NCBI RefSeq assembly: GCF_900104175.1
Contig: NZ_FNIX01000004.1
Coordinates: 186,001-250,000 of the forward strand
Direction of reading: 5' to 3'
DNA length: 64,000 nucleotides
Source of the DNA: Lentzea jiangxiensis
Lineage (GTDB): Bacteria > Actinomycetota > Actinomycetes > Mycobacteriales > Pseudonocardiaceae
Below are positions 1 through 10,200 of this stretch, piece after piece (positions within the stretch are counted from its first letter, which is position 1; every line of letters begins with the position of its first letter). The notes below the pieces were generated by a model. It was given only the letters and a program-made list of their open reading frames with translations. It did no database searches and was not told the origin of the DNA. The position numbers and the translations under genes were made by a program.

Positions 1-279
1 CACGTCACCGATCTTCAACGGCCCGACCCGGTGCGACACGGCGATCCCGTGCACGCCGGAGTACTTCGTGGCCAGCGAGGAGACCACCTCGACGACGACG
101 TCCTCGGCCGAGGGGTGCGAGTGGTACTCGAGCTCCAGCACCGACCGCCCACCGTCGTGGTCCCGGACGACACCGGCGAAGGTCACCACCGCGCCGGCGC
201 GTTCGGACTCGACGAGAGCGGCGTGCTCCTCCACCGACAACGGCTCCGACGTCACGACGGCCCGCAGCACCACGCTCAT
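1..279 (-). CDS. moaE: Molybdopterin synthase catalytic subunit MoaE (3' end outside window)
   Basis: Catalytic large subunit of molybdopterin synthase, which transfers sulfur from MoaD thiocarboxylate to precursor Z (cPMP) in the cytoplasm. About 93 N-terminal codons are visible, starting MSVVLRAVVTSEPL. The family features seen are AGAVVTFAGVVRDHDGG (the conserved F-x-G-x-V-R stretch) and LEYHSHPSAE. The C-terminus, with the catalytic lysines, lies outside the window. The ATG at 279 overlaps the stop of the upstream mog gene as ATGA, so the two are translationally coupled. With moaC and mog it forms the order moaC-mog-moaE, as in M. tuberculosis Rv0864-Rv0866. Identification is firm; only the end is missing. 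Confidence 0.9.
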   Translation of the reverse strand, partial: MSVVLRAVVTSEPLSVEEHAALVESERAGAVVTFAGVVRDHDGGRSVLELEYHSHPSAEDVVVEVVSSLATKYSGVHGIAVSHRVGPLKIGDV

Positions 280-746
280 CGGTGGTCACCTCCACGCAGT
301 TGGTCGAGCGCGTGCTCCACGACGGTGCCGAGCACGTCCAGCCCGTCCCGCACACCTCCGGTGGAGCCCGGCAGGTTGACGACCAGCGTCCGGCCCGCCA
401 CACCGGCCACCCCGCGCGACAGCACGGAGCCCGGGACCCGCGGCCAGCCGGACATGCGGATCGCGTCGGCCAAGCCGGGGATCTCGTAGTCCAGCACGGC
501 CCTGGTCATCTCCGGGGTCCGGTCGGTCGGGTTGATGCCGGTGCCGCCGGTCGTCACGACCAGGTCGGCACCACCGGCCACCGCGGCGGCCAGGGCCTCG
601 CGGACCGGCTCACCGTCCGGCACGACCACCGGCGCGGACGCCGAGAACCCGCGCTCGACGAGCCACGCCAGGATGATCTGACCGCTGCGGTCCTCGTACA
701 CACCGGCGGCGGCGCGGTTCGAGGCCGTGATCACCACTGCCTTCAC
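276..746 (-). CDS. mog: Molybdopterin adenylyltransferase, MogA/MoaB family
   Basis: Binds molybdopterin and adenylates it before molybdenum insertion. The 156-aa product has the family signatures VVTTGGTGINPTDRTPE (residues about 66-82, the TTGGTG nucleotide/pterin loop) and LVVNLPGSTGG near the C-terminus. The start is the GTG at 746 (protein VKAVVITASNRAA), because homology begins exactly there and the codon overlaps the moaC stop as GTGA. Upstream in-frame codons would add unrelated residues antisense to nothing known. It is the middle gene of moaC-mog-moaE, with 4-bp overlaps on both sides, so one transcript is expected. Confidence 0.92.
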   Translation of the reverse strand: MKAVVITASNRAAAGVYEDRSGQIILAWLVERGFSASAPVVVPDGEPVREALAAAVAGGADLVVTTGGTGINPTDRTPEMTRAVLDYEIPGLADAIRMSGWPRVPGSVLSRGVAGVAGRTLVVNLPGSTGGVRDGLDVLGTVVEHALDQLRGGDHR

Positions 747-1216
747 GGGCGTTCCCACAGGCCGGTCTTGCCGCCTTCCTTGCGCTGCACCCGCACCGCG
801 TCCAGCGAGGCGGCCGGGTCGACGGACTTCACCATGTCGTGCAGGGTCAGCCCCGCCACGGACACCGCGGTCAGGGCCTCCATCTCGACACCCGTGCGGT
901 CGGTGGTGCGGACCGTGGCCGTGATCAGGACCGAGTCCTCGGCCAGGGCCAGGTCGACCACCACCGACGACAGGGCGATCGGGTGGCACAGCGGCACGAG
1001 CTCCCAGGTGCGCTTGGCCGCCATGATGCCCGCGATCCGGGCGGTGGCCAGGGCGTCGCCCTTGGGCAGGCCGTCGGCTCCCAGCAGCTCGACCACCTCG
1101 GCGGTCGTGTGCAGGATTCCGGTGGCCACGGCGGTCCGGGTGGTCTGCTCCTTGCCGGAGACGTCGACCATCCGGGCCGCGCCCTGGGAGTCCAGGTGGG
1201 TGAACTGCTTGGTCAT
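743..1216 (-). CDS. moaC: Cyclic pyranopterin monophosphate synthase MoaC
   Basis: Converts the MoaA product (3',8-cyclo-GTP) to cyclic pyranopterin monophosphate, the second step of molybdenum cofactor synthesis. The 157-aa length is normal for the family. Visible signatures are the start FTHLDSQGAARMVDVSGKEQ, the KRTWELVPLCHPI substrate/catalytic segment (K and H of LCHP) and EMEALTAVSVAGLTLHDMVK. It begins at ATG 1216 and is the first gene of the moaC-mog-moaE unit. No moaA or moaD is present here. moeA lies 38 kb away in this window, so the pathway is dispersed. Confidence 0.94.
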   Translation of the reverse strand: MTKQFTHLDSQGAARMVDVSGKEQTTRTAVATGILHTTAEVVELLGADGLPKGDALATARIAGIMAAKRTWELVPLCHPIALSSVVVDLALAEDSVLITATVRTTDRTGVEMEALTAVSVAGLTLHDMVKSVDPAASLDAVRVQRKEGGKTGLWERP

Positions 1217-1266
1217 ACGGCGATCGTAGGCCTGCCCCTGACCGTTGCCCCCGGTCGAACGGCGGT

Positions 1267-2652
1267 CTACGAGGCCGCCGCCGCCTTGCGGACCGCCTCG
1301 GCCACGGCGGGCGCGACGGTGTTGTCGAAGACCGACGGGACGATGAACGAGGCGTTCAGGCGGTCGCCGTCCACCACGTCGGCGATCGCGGCCGCCGCGG
1401 CCAGCAGCATCGCGTCGGTGATGGTCCTGGCGTGCGCGTCCAGCAGGCCGCGGAAGACGCCGGGGAACGCCAGGACGTTGTTGATCTGGTTCGGGAAGTC
1501 CGAGCGGCCGGTCGCGACGACGGCGGCGTGCTGCTGGGCCTCCATCGGGTCGATCTCCGGATCCGGGTTGGCCAGCGCGAACACGATGGCGTCCTTCGCC
1601 ATCGTGGCGACCTGCGCGGCACCGAACAGGTTCGGGGCCGAGACGCCGATGAACACGTCCGAGCCGACCAGGGCGTCGTGCAGGCGTCCGGACTGGTTGT
1701 CCCTGTTGGTCGACTCGGCGATCGACTTCAGGTTCGAGTCGAGGCCGGGGCGGTCGCGGTGCACGATGCCGTCGACGTCCACGGCGATGATGTCGCCCGG
1801 CGTCTGGGCCTGCAGCAGGCGGATGATCGCGGAACCGGCGGCGCCGACACCGCAGACCGTGATGCGGCAGTCCTTGATGTCCTTGTTCACGACCCGCAGC
1901 GCGTTGCGCAGGGCGGCGACGACGACGATGGCCGTGCCGTGCTGGTCGTCGTGGAAGACGGGGATGTCGAGCTTCTCGCGCAGGCGGGCCTCGATCTCGA
2001 AGCAGCGCGGCGCGGAGATGTCCTCGAGGTTGATGCCGCCGTACACGGGAGCGATGAGCTCCACCGCGCGGATGATCTCCTCGGTGTCCTGGGTGTCCAG
2101 GCAGACCGGCCAGGCGTCGACACCGGCGAACTTCTTGAACAGCGCGGCCTTGCCCTCCATCACGGGCAGGGCGGCGGCGGGACCGAGGTTGCCGAGACCG
2201 AGCACGGCCGAGCCGTCGGTGACCACGGCGACGGTGTTGCGCTTGATGGTCAGGCGGCGCGCGTCGTCCGGGTTCTTGGCGATGGCCTCGCAGACACGGG
2301 CGACACCCGGCGTGTACGCGCGGGAGAGGTCGTCGCGGTTGCGGAGCGGGACCTTCGACGAGATCTCGATCTTGCCGCCGAGGTGCACGAGGAACGTGCG
2401 GTCCGACACCTTGCGGACGACGATGCCGGGCAGCGTCTCCAGCGTGTCGGTGATGTCCTTGGCGTGGTTCGCCGAGAGGGCGTTGCAGGTGAGGTCGATG
2501 ACGACGCGGTCGTTGTGCGACTCCACGACGTCGAACGCCGTGATCACGCCGCCCGCGCGGCCGACGGCCGAGGTGAGGTCACCCGCGGCGCTCGCTGACG
2601 GCGGCGCCTCCAGTCGAACGGTGATCGAGTAACCAGGGCCGGGGACCGGCAT
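1267..2652 (-). CDS. NAD-dependent malic enzyme with N-terminal ACT-like domain
   Basis: Oxidative decarboxylation of malate to pyruvate, linking the TCA cycle to gluconeogenic and anaplerotic flux. Residues 1-80 form an ACT-like regulatory segment ([11 protein letters not shown] to a VHLGGKIEI end), typical of the actinobacterial malate oxidoreductase group. The malic N domain follows, with [15 protein letters not shown], the catalytic lysine in [19 protein letters not shown], and [12 protein letters not shown] as the metal-binding motif. The NAD domain shows [11 protein letters not shown] (GxGxxG). The length of 461 aa is normal. The gene is monocistronic as far as can be seen; a 114-bp gap separates its start from the next gene on the same strand. 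NAD versus NADP preference cannot be read with certainty. Confidence 0.9.
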   Translation of the reverse strand: MPVPGPGYSITVRLEAPPSASAAGDLTSAVGRAGGVITAFDVVESHNDRVVIDLTCNALSANHAKDITDTLETLPGIVVRKVSDRTFLVHLGGKIEISSKVPLRNRDDLSRAYTPGVARVCEAIAKNPDDARRLTIKRNTVAVVTDGSAVLGLGNLGPAAALPVMEGKAALFKKFAGVDAWPVCLDTQDTEEIIRAVELIAPVYGGINLEDISAPRCFEIEARLREKLDIPVFHDDQHGTAIVVVAALRNALRVVNKDIKDCRITVCGVGAAGSAIIRLLQAQTPGDIIAVDVDGIVHRDRPGLDSNLKSIAESTNRDNQSGRLHDALVGSDVFIGVSAPNLFGAAQVATMAKDAIVFALANPDPEIDPMEAQQHAAVVATGRSDFPNQINNVLAFPGVFRGLLDAHARTITDAMLLAAAAAIADVVDGDRLNASFIVPSVFDNTVAPAVAEAVRKAAAAS

Positions 2653-2767
2653 CGTCGTCCTCCCACGAAGTGCTGCTCAAGCGGGAAACGAGCCTATCCC
2701 CGGGCCCTTTGCGGTACGCACGCGACTCGGCAGTTTTAAGACCGCCCTGACAGTCCGATGAGGACGT

Positions 2768-2953
2768 TCAGGACTTGTTGATCTCGGTGACCGGGTGCGT
2801 GTAGGGCAGGTCGTCCACCGGCAGCGGGAACGTCACCGTGCCGAACGGGGAGAGCGCACCCTGCAGGTCGCTGGTCAGTTCGGTGACGGGGTGACCGCCG
2901 TCGGGGCCATCCGGCCAGTGCGGGTCGACCCGTCCAGGGCGTCCTTTCGCCAC
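2768..2953 (-). CDS. Small conserved-position protein of unknown function (61 aa)
   Basis: Not recognised. The GTG at 2953 is preceded by a strong GGAGGAGA Shine-Dalgarno at good spacing, which is the main support. The product (VAKGRPGRVDPHWPDGPDGG... ending THPVTEINKS) is hydrophilic, Pro/Gly/Asp-rich at the N-terminus, with a ALSPFGTVTFPLPVDDLPYT stretch and no membrane segment. It sits head-to-head with the gene starting at 3038, separated by 84 bp. The position matches that of Rv0863, between moaC2 and Rv0862c in M. tuberculosis, but I cannot show sequence homology. A long antisense reading frame covers the same strand further upstream; only this short portion has start-site support. Confidence 0.55.
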   Translation of the reverse strand: MAKGRPGRVDPHWPDGPDGGHPVTELTSDLQGALSPFGTVTFPLPVDDLPYTHPVTEINKS

Positions 2954-3037
2954 GTTCTCCTCCTCGGTGGTGCCGATGACGCCACAAGTGTGACAGAGCA
3001 CGACGCGATCTCCAGCGACCCATATACCGTGGTGAGA

Positions 3038-5290
3038 ATGTCCGGCATCACTCTCGCCGACTGGCTGCGCGCCCAGGACGACGCCTCGCTCGTGGCGCTG
3101 CTGCGCGCGCGTCCGGACCTGGCGACGCCCCCACCTGCCGATATGTCCGTGCTCGCGACACGGGTCGGCACCAGGGCGTCGATCGCGCGCGCCTGCGAGG
3201 ACCTCGACACGTTCGCGCTGGCCGTGCTCGAGGGCCTGGTCGTGCAGGGCGCGGACGCCGCGCCCGTGGCGTTGCCCACACTCGCGGGGCTGCTCGGGCC
3301 GGACGTGAAGCCCAAGCCGCTCAAGCAGGCGGTCGCGCGGCTGCGGTCCCTGGCACTGGCGTGGGGCGACGACGACGCGCTGTCGGTCCCGCCCCTCACG
3401 CGCGAGGCGTTCGGCCCCCACCCAGGCGGACTGGGCCGGTCGACGGGCCGGACCTACGACCTCGACGGCATCAGCGAGGGCGAGCAGCGCGTCCTGCGGA
3501 AGCTCGCCGCCGGCCCGCCCATCGGCGACACCAAGGACGCCTCGCGGGTCGTGCCGCTGGAGAAGGCCGAGACGCCGGTGCAACGGCTCCTGGCGCGCGG
3601 TCTGCTGCTGCGGCGCGACCCCGGCACCGTGGAGCTGCCGCGGGAGATCGCCCTCGAGCTGCGCGGCGAACGCCCGCTCGGCCCGGTCCAGGTCACCGAG
3701 CCGAAGCCGAAGACCACGGCGTTGCAGCAGTCGAGCGTCGACGCGACCGGCGGTGGCGAGGCCCTGGAGCTCGTCCGGCACGTCGAGAACCTGATCGCGA
3801 GCTGGTCCGCCGAACCGCCGCCGGTGCTGCGGACGGGCGGCCTGGGCGTCCGCGACCTGCGCAAGGCCGCCAAGGACCTCGGTGTCGACGAGCAGCGCGC
3901 GGCCCTGCTGATCGAGCTCGTGGCCGGCGCTGACCTCGTCGCGAACACCGAGGCCACCGAACCGGAGTGGGTGCCGACGACCAAGGCCGACGTCTGGCTC
4001 GCCGCGACGGCCGAGGTCCGCTGGGCCACGGTCGCCCACGCGTGGCTGGAGCTGCCGAGGCTGCCCGCGCTGATCGGCCGCCGCGACGAGAAGGACAAGC
4101 TCTTCAACCCACTCGCGGACGAGATCCGCCGCGCCCAGGCCCCCCGCGACCGCCGCTGGGTCCTGGAGGCGCTCGGCGCGTTCCCCCGGGGCACCTCGAT
4201 CGCGAACCCGGCCGACCTCGCCGCCCTGCTCGGCTGGCGCGCACCGCGCCGGGGCGGGCGTCAGCGCGACGAGCTGGTGCGCTGGACGGTCGAGGAGGGC
4301 ACCGCGGTCGGCGTGCTGGCCCTCGGCGCGCTGACGAGCGCGGGCCGCGTGCTGCTCGACGAGGGGCCCGGCCACGCCGCCAAGTCCCTGGGCGACGCGC
4401 TGCCCGCACCGCTCGACCACGTGCTGGTGCAGGCGGACCTGACCGTCGTCGCCCCCGGCAGGCTCGAACCGGAGCTCGCCGACGAGATGGCCCTGGTCGC
4501 GGACGTCGAGTCGGCCGGCAGCGCCACCGTCTACCGGGTCAGCGAGGCCACCGTCCGCCGCGCGCTCGACGCCGGGCGCACCGCCGACGAGCTGCAGGAG
4601 CTCTTCAAGCTCCGCTCCCGCACGCCCGTCCCGCAGTCGCTGACCTACCTGATCGACGACGCCGCGCGCCGCCACGGCCGGTTGCGCGGCGCCGCCGCGG
4701 GCTCGTTCCTGCGCTGCGACGACCCGGTGCTGATCAGCGAGGTCCTCGCGCACCCGGAGGCGGGCCGGCTGGAGCTGCGCCGGATCGCGCCGACGGTCCT
4801 GGTCAGCCCGCTGCCGCTGGCCGACGTGCTGGACGGGCTGCGCTCGGCCGGGTTCGCCCCGGCGGCGGAGGGCCCCGACGGCCAGGTCCTCGACCTGCGG
4901 CCGGGCGGTCGCCGGACCACCCCGAGGCAGCGCAGCACCCGCAAGCCGGCGGCACCGGCCGTGCCCGCCGACGAGCGGCTGGGTGAGTTCGTCCGGCTGG
5001 TCCGCGCCGGTGACCGTGCCGCGGCGACGCCCCGGGGTGAACGCGTGGCCGTCCCGGGCCACCTCGGTGCCGGTCCGTCCGCGACCCTGTCCCTGCTCCA
5101 GCAGGCCGCACGGGCGCGCCGCAGGGTGCTCGTCGGGTTCGTCGACTCCCACGGCACGGCGGCACAGCGCGTGATCGAGCCCCACGTGGTGGGCGGCGGG
5201 GTGCTGGAGGGCTACGACCACAGCTACGGAGAGGTGCTGCGGTTCCCACTCCACCGCGTCACGTCCGCCGCTTTGGTGGACGAGGACTGA
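3038..5290 (+). CDS. Helicase-associated (XPB/Ssl2-like N-terminal) protein with WYL-like tail, Rv0862c type
   Basis: A 750-aa protein of the actinobacterial family found beside the XPB-type helicase (Rv0862c in M. tuberculosis). It starts at ATG 3038 with MSGITLADWLRAQDDASL. A helical N-terminus is followed by winged-helix-like repeats (for example LASLLGWRAPRRGG), and the LDHVLVQADLTVVAPGRLEP segment, about residues 465-485, is the hallmark of the helicase-associated family. The last 60 residues (RRRVLVGFVDSHG, then VLEGYDHSYGEVLRFPLHRV) resemble a WYL ligand-binding domain. No Walker motifs are present, so it is not itself a helicase. The exact role is unknown; a DNA-repair accessory role is inferred from pairing with the helicase. 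Here the two are separated by about 9.6 kb. Confidence 0.8.
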   Translation: MSGITLADWLRAQDDASLVALLRARPDLATPPPADMSVLATRVGTRASIARACEDLDTFALAVLEGLVVQGADAAPVALPTLAGLLGPDVKPKPLKQAVARLRSLALAWGDDDALSVPPLTREAFGPHPGGLGRSTGRTYDLDGISEGEQRVLRKLAAGPPIGDTKDASRVVPLEKAETPVQRLLARGLLLRRDPGTVELPREIALELRGERPLGPVQVTEPKPKTTALQQSSVDATGGGEALELVRHVENLIASWSAEPPPVLRTGGLGVRDLRKAAKDLGVDEQRAALLIELVAGADLVANTEATEPEWVPTTKADVWLAATAEVRWATVAHAWLELPRLPALIGRRDEKDKLFNPLADEIRRAQAPRDRRWVLEALGAFPRGTSIANPADLAALLGWRAPRRGGRQRDELVRWTVEEGTAVGVLALGALTSAGRVLLDEGPGHAAKSLGDALPAPLDHVLVQADLTVVAPGRLEPELADEMALVADVESAGSATVYRVSEATVRRALDAGRTADELQELFKLRSRTPVPQSLTYLIDDAARRHGRLRGAAAGSFLRCDDPVLISEVLAHPEAGRLELRRIAPTVLVSPLPLADVLDGLRSAGFAPAAEGPDGQVLDLRPGGRRTTPRQRSTRKPAAPAVPADERLGEFVRLVRAGDRAAATPRGERVAVPGHLGAGPSATLSLLQQAARARRRVLVGFVDSHGTAAQRVIEPHVVGGGVLEGYDHSYGEVLRFPLHRVTSAALVDED

Positions 5291-5409
5291 CCGCCGGTCA
5301 TCACCCGGCGGGGATGCGCGATCACCCGTACGTGGTCGTGCAGCGCTGTGGCGTCGGCTGACGGGCGCGCATCCGAAGACGCCGCGCCGAGCAGGGCACA
5401 ACGACGAAA

Positions 5410-5436
5410 CGAGCGCTCACCCGCAGGTGGCGCTCG
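5410..5436. terminator. Candidate bidirectional terminator hairpin
   Basis: The near-perfect inverted repeat cgagcgctcacc / ggtggcgctcg has a 4-base loop and one bulged base. It lies between two convergent genes (stops at 5290 and 5480). There is no clear U-tract, as is common in GC-rich actinobacteria. Confidence 0.45.
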
Positions 5437-5479
5437 CCTCGTTCAGTTGTCGTGCGGGTCGTACTCCGGTGGGAGGAGT

Positions 5480-6085
5480 TCAGCCCGCGCGGACGGACAT
5501 CCACTGGCGCATCGCGTGCTCCACCAGCGTGATGAGCGTCTGCTTGGTCGACTGCCGGTTGCGCGCGTCGCACGTGACGATCGGCACCGACTCGTCGATC
5601 GTCAACGCCTCGCGCACGTCCTCCAGCCTGTGGTGCAGGAGGCCGTCGAAGCAGTTGACGCCCACGACGTACGGCAGCTGCCGGTCGTCGAAGAAGTCGA
5701 TCGAGGCGAACGCGTCGGCCAGGCGGCGGGTGTCGACCAGCACGATGGCGCCGATGGCACCCCGCACGAGGTCGTCCCACATGAACCAGAACCGGTGCTG
5801 ACCCGGTGTACCGAAGAGGTACAGGATCAGGTCGCTGTCGAGCGACACGCGGCCGAAGTCCATCGCGACCGTCGTGGTGACCTTGTTCGGCGTGGCGGAG
5901 AGGTCGTCCACCCCCGCGCTGGCCTCGGTCATCACCGCCTCGGTGGTCAACGGGACGATCTCGGACACCGAGCCGACGAACGTCGTCTTGCCCACACCGA
6001 AGCCACCCGCCACCACGATCTTGGCGGAGGTCGTCGGCTTCCGTGCGCCCTCGGCGCCCTGGGGACTAGAGCCTGCGAAGCCCAC
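5480..6085 (-). CDS. Conservon small GTP/ATP-binding protein (CvnD type)
   Basis: Ras-like nucleotide-binding protein of the roadblock conservon, thought to act downstream of the membrane kinase and roadblock protein, like a prokaryotic G-protein switch. The 201-aa sequence has a P-loop GGFGVGKTTFVGSVSE (residues about 27-42), a switch region, LYLFGTPGQHRFWFMW (DxxGQ-type G3 segment with GTPGQ), and VGVNCFD in place of the canonical NKxD guanine-specificity motif. It ends HAMRQWMSVRAG. It is the last gene of a four-gene unit and overlaps the DUF742 gene by 20 bp. No cytochrome P450 (cvnE) follows; the next gene is convergent. Confidence 0.9.
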   Translation of the reverse strand: MGFAGSSPQGAEGARKPTTSAKIVVAGGFGVGKTTFVGSVSEIVPLTTEAVMTEASAGVDDLSATPNKVTTTVAMDFGRVSLDSDLILYLFGTPGQHRFWFMWDDLVRGAIGAIVLVDTRRLADAFASIDFFDDRQLPYVVGVNCFDGLLHHRLEDVREALTIDESVPIVTCDARNRQSTKQTLITLVEHAMRQWMSVRAG

Positions 6086-6836
6086 TGAGCACCCTCTCCA
6101 GGAATTCCATGGAAGGCCGGTCCCCCACGACCAGACCGCCCTGGTGAATCAAAACCAAACCCATGCTTGCCATGTCGCCGATCAACACCCGAACGACGCC
6201 AAGTGGCAAGCGTAGGAGTGCCGCGACCTCGGCCACCGACCGCGTGTCCACACACAGCCCGCAGATGGACCTGTGCTCGGGAAGAACTGCGGCATCCCGT
6301 TCGAGGCCCTTCTCGCTGGTGGAGATCAGCGCCTCGATCGCAAGGTCGTAGTCGGGTCGTGTGCGTCCACCGGTGCGTGTGTAAGGCCGCACCAGTGAAC
6401 CCGAGTCCGCAGAAGCATTCTCCTCCGGACGCACTTGAGGCTGCGCACCGGTGCTGTACGCCGGTTGGCCGCCAGTGCTGTACACCGGATGCGGACCGGT
6501 CGTGTACGGCAGTTGCTCCGGCACCGCCTCCGGCATCTCGTGCTGGCCGAAGAGGTCCGCGCCGGGGCCACCGAACAGCCCGGAGCCGTACCCGTCTATG
6601 TCGAACCGGTTCGGCACGTCGTCGTACGGGTACGACGACGAGTCGTCCACCTCACGCTGAGACATATCGCCTAGCCCTTGCCCTGTAACTCGCTCATCGT
6701 GGGGCGCGTCCTCGGTTTCCTCTGGTTCTTGGGGTATCGCGTCAGGCTCGTCGAACTGGAACCCACCAGAAGCCCACTCCTGGTAGTTGAAGTTCCTACC
6801 GAAGCCACGGCCTCTAGCGCCAGATCTACCAGCCAT
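6066..6836 (-). CDS. DUF742 protein of conservon (CvnC type)
   Basis: The 256-aa conservon component has a long, low-complexity acidic and Gly/Tyr-rich N-terminal half with three PVYSTGG/PAYSTGA-like repeats at residues about 117-132. A C-terminal DUF742 domain follows: SLVRPYTRTGGRTRPDYDL, then HRSICGLCVDTRSVAEVAALL, a winged-helix-like region with a CxxC. DUF742 proteins are always found between the roadblock and GTPase genes and may link them; the biochemical role is not established. The N-terminal extension is longer than in many homologues (which are about 120-180 aa). It lies 30 bp downstream of the roadblock gene. Confidence 0.85.
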   Translation of the reverse strand: MAGRSGARGRGFGRNFNYQEWASGGFQFDEPDAIPQEPEETEDAPHDERVTGQGLGDMSQREVDDSSSYPYDDVPNRFDIDGYGSGLFGGPGADLFGQHEMPEAVPEQLPYTTGPHPVYSTGGQPAYSTGAQPQVRPEENASADSGSLVRPYTRTGGRTRPDYDLAIEALISTSEKGLERDAAVLPEHRSICGLCVDTRSVAEVAALLRLPLGVVRVLIGDMASMGLVLIHQGGLVVGDRPSMEFLERVLSGLRRL

Positions 6837-6866
6837 TTGTTCTCACCCCTGAACTTCAGATGAGGT

Positions 6867-7286
6867 CTAGCGACGGACCACGCCCTGAAGCTGCGCGCGC
6901 AGCTCAGGGGTGAGTTGTTGACCGACTCTCTCCACCAACAGCGTCATCTCGTAGGCCACGAGACCGATGTCGCAGTTGGGTGCCGCCAGAACGGCGAGGC
7001 AAGAACCGTCACTGATCGACATGAGGAACAGGTAACCCCGCTCCATCTCGACGACCGTCTGGTTGACCCCGCCTGCCTCGAAGCAGCGGGCAGCACCCTG
7101 GGTGAGGCTGACCAGTCCGGACGCGACCGCGGAGAGCTGTTCCGCGCGGTCCCGGGGCAAGCCCTGGGATCCCGCGAGCAACAGCCCGTCCGCGGACACC
7201 ACAACGGAATGTGCCACGCCGGGCACCCTCCGCACGAAGTCGGTGATAAGCCAACCAAAGCTGCCTGGCTGCGCTGCGGTCGTCAC
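6867..7286 (-). CDS. Roadblock/LC7 domain protein of conservon (CvnB type)
   Basis: The 139-aa single-domain roadblock protein reads [20 protein letters not shown], then [22 protein letters not shown], then [21 protein letters not shown]. Roadblock proteins dimerise and act as scaffold or activator for the partner GTPase. The start ATG at 7286 overlaps the kinase stop (ATGA), indicating coupled expression in a fixed ratio. No signal or membrane segment is present, so it should be cytoplasmic and recruited to the kinase at the membrane. Confidence 0.92.
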   Translation of the reverse strand: MTTAAQPGSFGWLITDFVRRVPGVAHSVVVSADGLLLAGSQGLPRDRAEQLSAVASGLVSLTQGAARCFEAGGVNQTVVEMERGYLFLMSISDGSCLAVLAAPNCDIGLVAYEMTLLVERVGQQLTPELRAQLQGVVRR

Positions 7287-10200
7287 TCCTGCTCCTCGTT
7301 CTGCCGGCTCGACTGGTCACCAGCGTATGCCTCGATCAATGCGTGCCGGCCTCGCTTGACACCACTCTGCAGGCTCGACATCCGTCCGCGCACCACGTCA
7401 GCGGAGCGGGGCGGCAGCGGCGGGCGCTGTGCTGTCTGCGACAGGCTCTGCGGCTTGGGTGCTGCAGATCCTGGCACGAGCTGAGCCTTCGGTGTCCGTT
7501 TCGGCAATCCTGCCGTCGTCTTCGTCTCCGGCGTCTTGTTCAACAACGCCTGAGCCGCGTGCCATCCCTCGTCGGCAGGCGATTGCCAAGCCGACTCGGA
7601 AGTGAGTGCCGCCGCTGGAGTCTCCTCCACAACGGGCTCCGGTTCCACAACTCGCTCCTGCTCGGCGGGTGCGATCACTTCTTCCTCGGCCGCCTTCTGG
7701 ATCTTCGCGCGCGGCTGGCGCACGGGAAGACCAGCGGCGGACGTGGTCGTGGGCGCCACAGCCGGGACGGGCTTGCGGGTTCGGGTCGGGAGCTCCGGTT
7801 CGGGCCCGTCCGAGAGCGGAGGGGTCGTCACCGGCTCGTCGATGTACTCGACCGAACCCTTGTCGGCGCCGCCGAGCCTCGGCTCGACGTGTCCGTTGGT
7901 GTCGGCGCGGCCGTCACCCTCGGCGGCCGCTGGGACCGGCTGAGCGGCCGAAGCGGACGTCTCGCTGCCCACGGCCTGGAACCACTGCGACAGGACGGCC
8001 TCGTAGATCGGCAGGCGTTCCGTCGGGGCGTCCAGGTCGTGCTCGATCTTCTTGCGCGAGGCTTCCGAGGTGCCGTTGCGGTGTGCCATCCCGATGTCGA
8101 GGCGGCCCTCGTCGACCGAGGCGCGCGAGACGCCGTTGGACGAGGCGGGCTCGTCCTCGATCGGGGGAATCGGCACGAACTGCGTGGTCTCGTAGCCCGG
8201 CTCGAAGGAGATCTCGCCGGCTTCCTCGTTGCGGTCCTCGTAGGCCGTGAAGAGCGTCGGCTCGCCGAACGACCCCTCGGGCTCCACGGCGGCCAGCTGG
8301 TCGCGGCGCCACCGCTCGGACGGCGTCACGTCCTCGATCGGCGGGTCGCTGAAGACCGGGATCGCCGTCGCGCCGGCACCGGTGTCGGTGATCGGGCTCG
8401 GGACGAAGCTGACCGGGATGCTCGGGCTCGACTCGTCGACCCGCGGCTGCACGCCGGTGGCACCGCCGAAGGCGCCCGCGATGCCGCTGGCCCTCGCCGC
8501 GGTGGAGCCGATCTCCGTCGTGTGCTCGGCCGGGGACATCGGCGCGGGCATCACCGGAGCCGGCGCGGACGGCGACATGCCGAACGCGGAGGCGAGCGAC
8601 CCGGAACCGGACGGCGGGGTCGACACCGGCGTCTGGCCGGGGATCGCGATGAGCGTCTCCGGCACGATCACCAGTGCCGTCGTGCCGCCCTCGATGTCCT
8701 CGTTGCCGCGCAGGCGGACCTTGATGTCGTGGCGCTTGGCGAGCCGCGCGACCACGTACAGGCCCATCCGGCGGGAGACGGCGACGTCGACGTCCGGCGG
8801 GTCCGCCAGGCGTTCGTTCGCGTCGATGATCTCCTGGTCGCCCATGCCGACGCCGCGGTCCTGGATCTCGATCGCCAGCTCGCCCTTGCGGGTCTTCGCC
8901 GTGCGGACGGTGACCTTGGTGACCGGGTCGGAGAACGCCGTGGCGTTGTCCAGCAGCTCGGCGATGAGGTGCACGAGGTCGTTGACCGCGCGGCCCTGGA
9001 CGGTGACGTCCGGGGTCTGGCCGACCTGCACGCGGGCGTACTGCTCGACCTCGGAGACCGCGGCGCCGAGGACCTCGGCGGCCGGGACGGGCCGGGTCAG
9101 GCGCCGCGAGAGGTCCGTGCCCGAGAGGACCAGCAGGTTCTCCGAGTTGCGGCGCATGCGGGTCGCGAGGTGGTCCAGCTCGAACAGCGAGGCCAGCTGG
9201 TCCGGGTCCTGCTCGTCCTGCTCCAGGCGGTCGATCAGGTTCAGCTGGCGCTCGACCAGGGCCTGAGAACGACGGGAGAGGTTGACGAACATCGCGTTGA
9301 CGTTGTCGCGCAGGAGGGCCTGCTGGGCGGCCAGCCGCACCGCTTCGCCGTGCACCGCGTCGAACGCGCGCGCCACCTGGCCGATCTCTTCCCGCGTGTG
9401 CACCGGCACCGGCTCGACGGCGGTCTTGGCCGCGTTCTCCGGGTTGGGGTCCGCGAGGATCCGCTCGACCGCGTCCGGGAGACCGTGGTCGGCGACGTCG
9501 AGGGCGGTGCGGCGCAGCGTGCGCAGCGGGTTGAGGATCGAGCGGGCGACGAACAGCGCCATGAGCAGCGCGAGCGCGAGGAACGCGAGCACCAGCGCGG
9601 ACGCGATGTACGCCTGGGTCCTGGTGGCGCCCGCGAGGTCGTCGGTCTTGTTCTGCAGCTGCTCGACCAGCAGGTTCTCGACGTCACGGGTCAGGTTGAC
9701 CGTCAGCGTCGCCGCGATGTCCCACTTCTCGGACGTCAGCTGCGTGAAGTCCTTGCGGCCGGTCTGCTGGTTGATCGCCGATTCCTGCATGTCGTTCGCG
9801 GTGTCGACGATGAGGCCGGTGACGGTGTCGGCGTAGATCTTGGCCTGGTCGGGCGTCGCGGACTTGCGGAAGTCGTTGCGGGCCGCTTCGAGCTCGGCGT
9901 CGGCCGCCTGCAGGGCGCGCAGCTGGGCCGGCGTGAACGCCTTGCGCTGGAAGACGTCCAGGAGGATCGCCCGTTTGAGCGACTCCTGCTCCTTGATGCG
10001 CGCGATGGCGTTCGTGGTCAGGTGCAGTCGCACCAGTTCCGGGTCGTTGATCTCGGAGATCGTCTGCTCACCGAGGTTGATGAGCGTCTCGATCGACTCC
10101 GAGTAGGTGCGCTGGACGGCCTCGGCGGGGTACTGCGTGTCGCGCACCGAGTTGCGGAGGCTGTTCAGGCGGTTGAGCTGGTTGAACGCGACCTGGAAGC

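Noticed and set aside
2768..5401. 877-codon open frame on the minus strand opposite the helicase-associated gene
   Set aside because: It is antisense to a well-supported gene and has the Arg/Pro/Gly-rich composition expected of GC-rich shadow frames. Only its last 61 codons have a Shine-Dalgarno and lie outside the sense gene.
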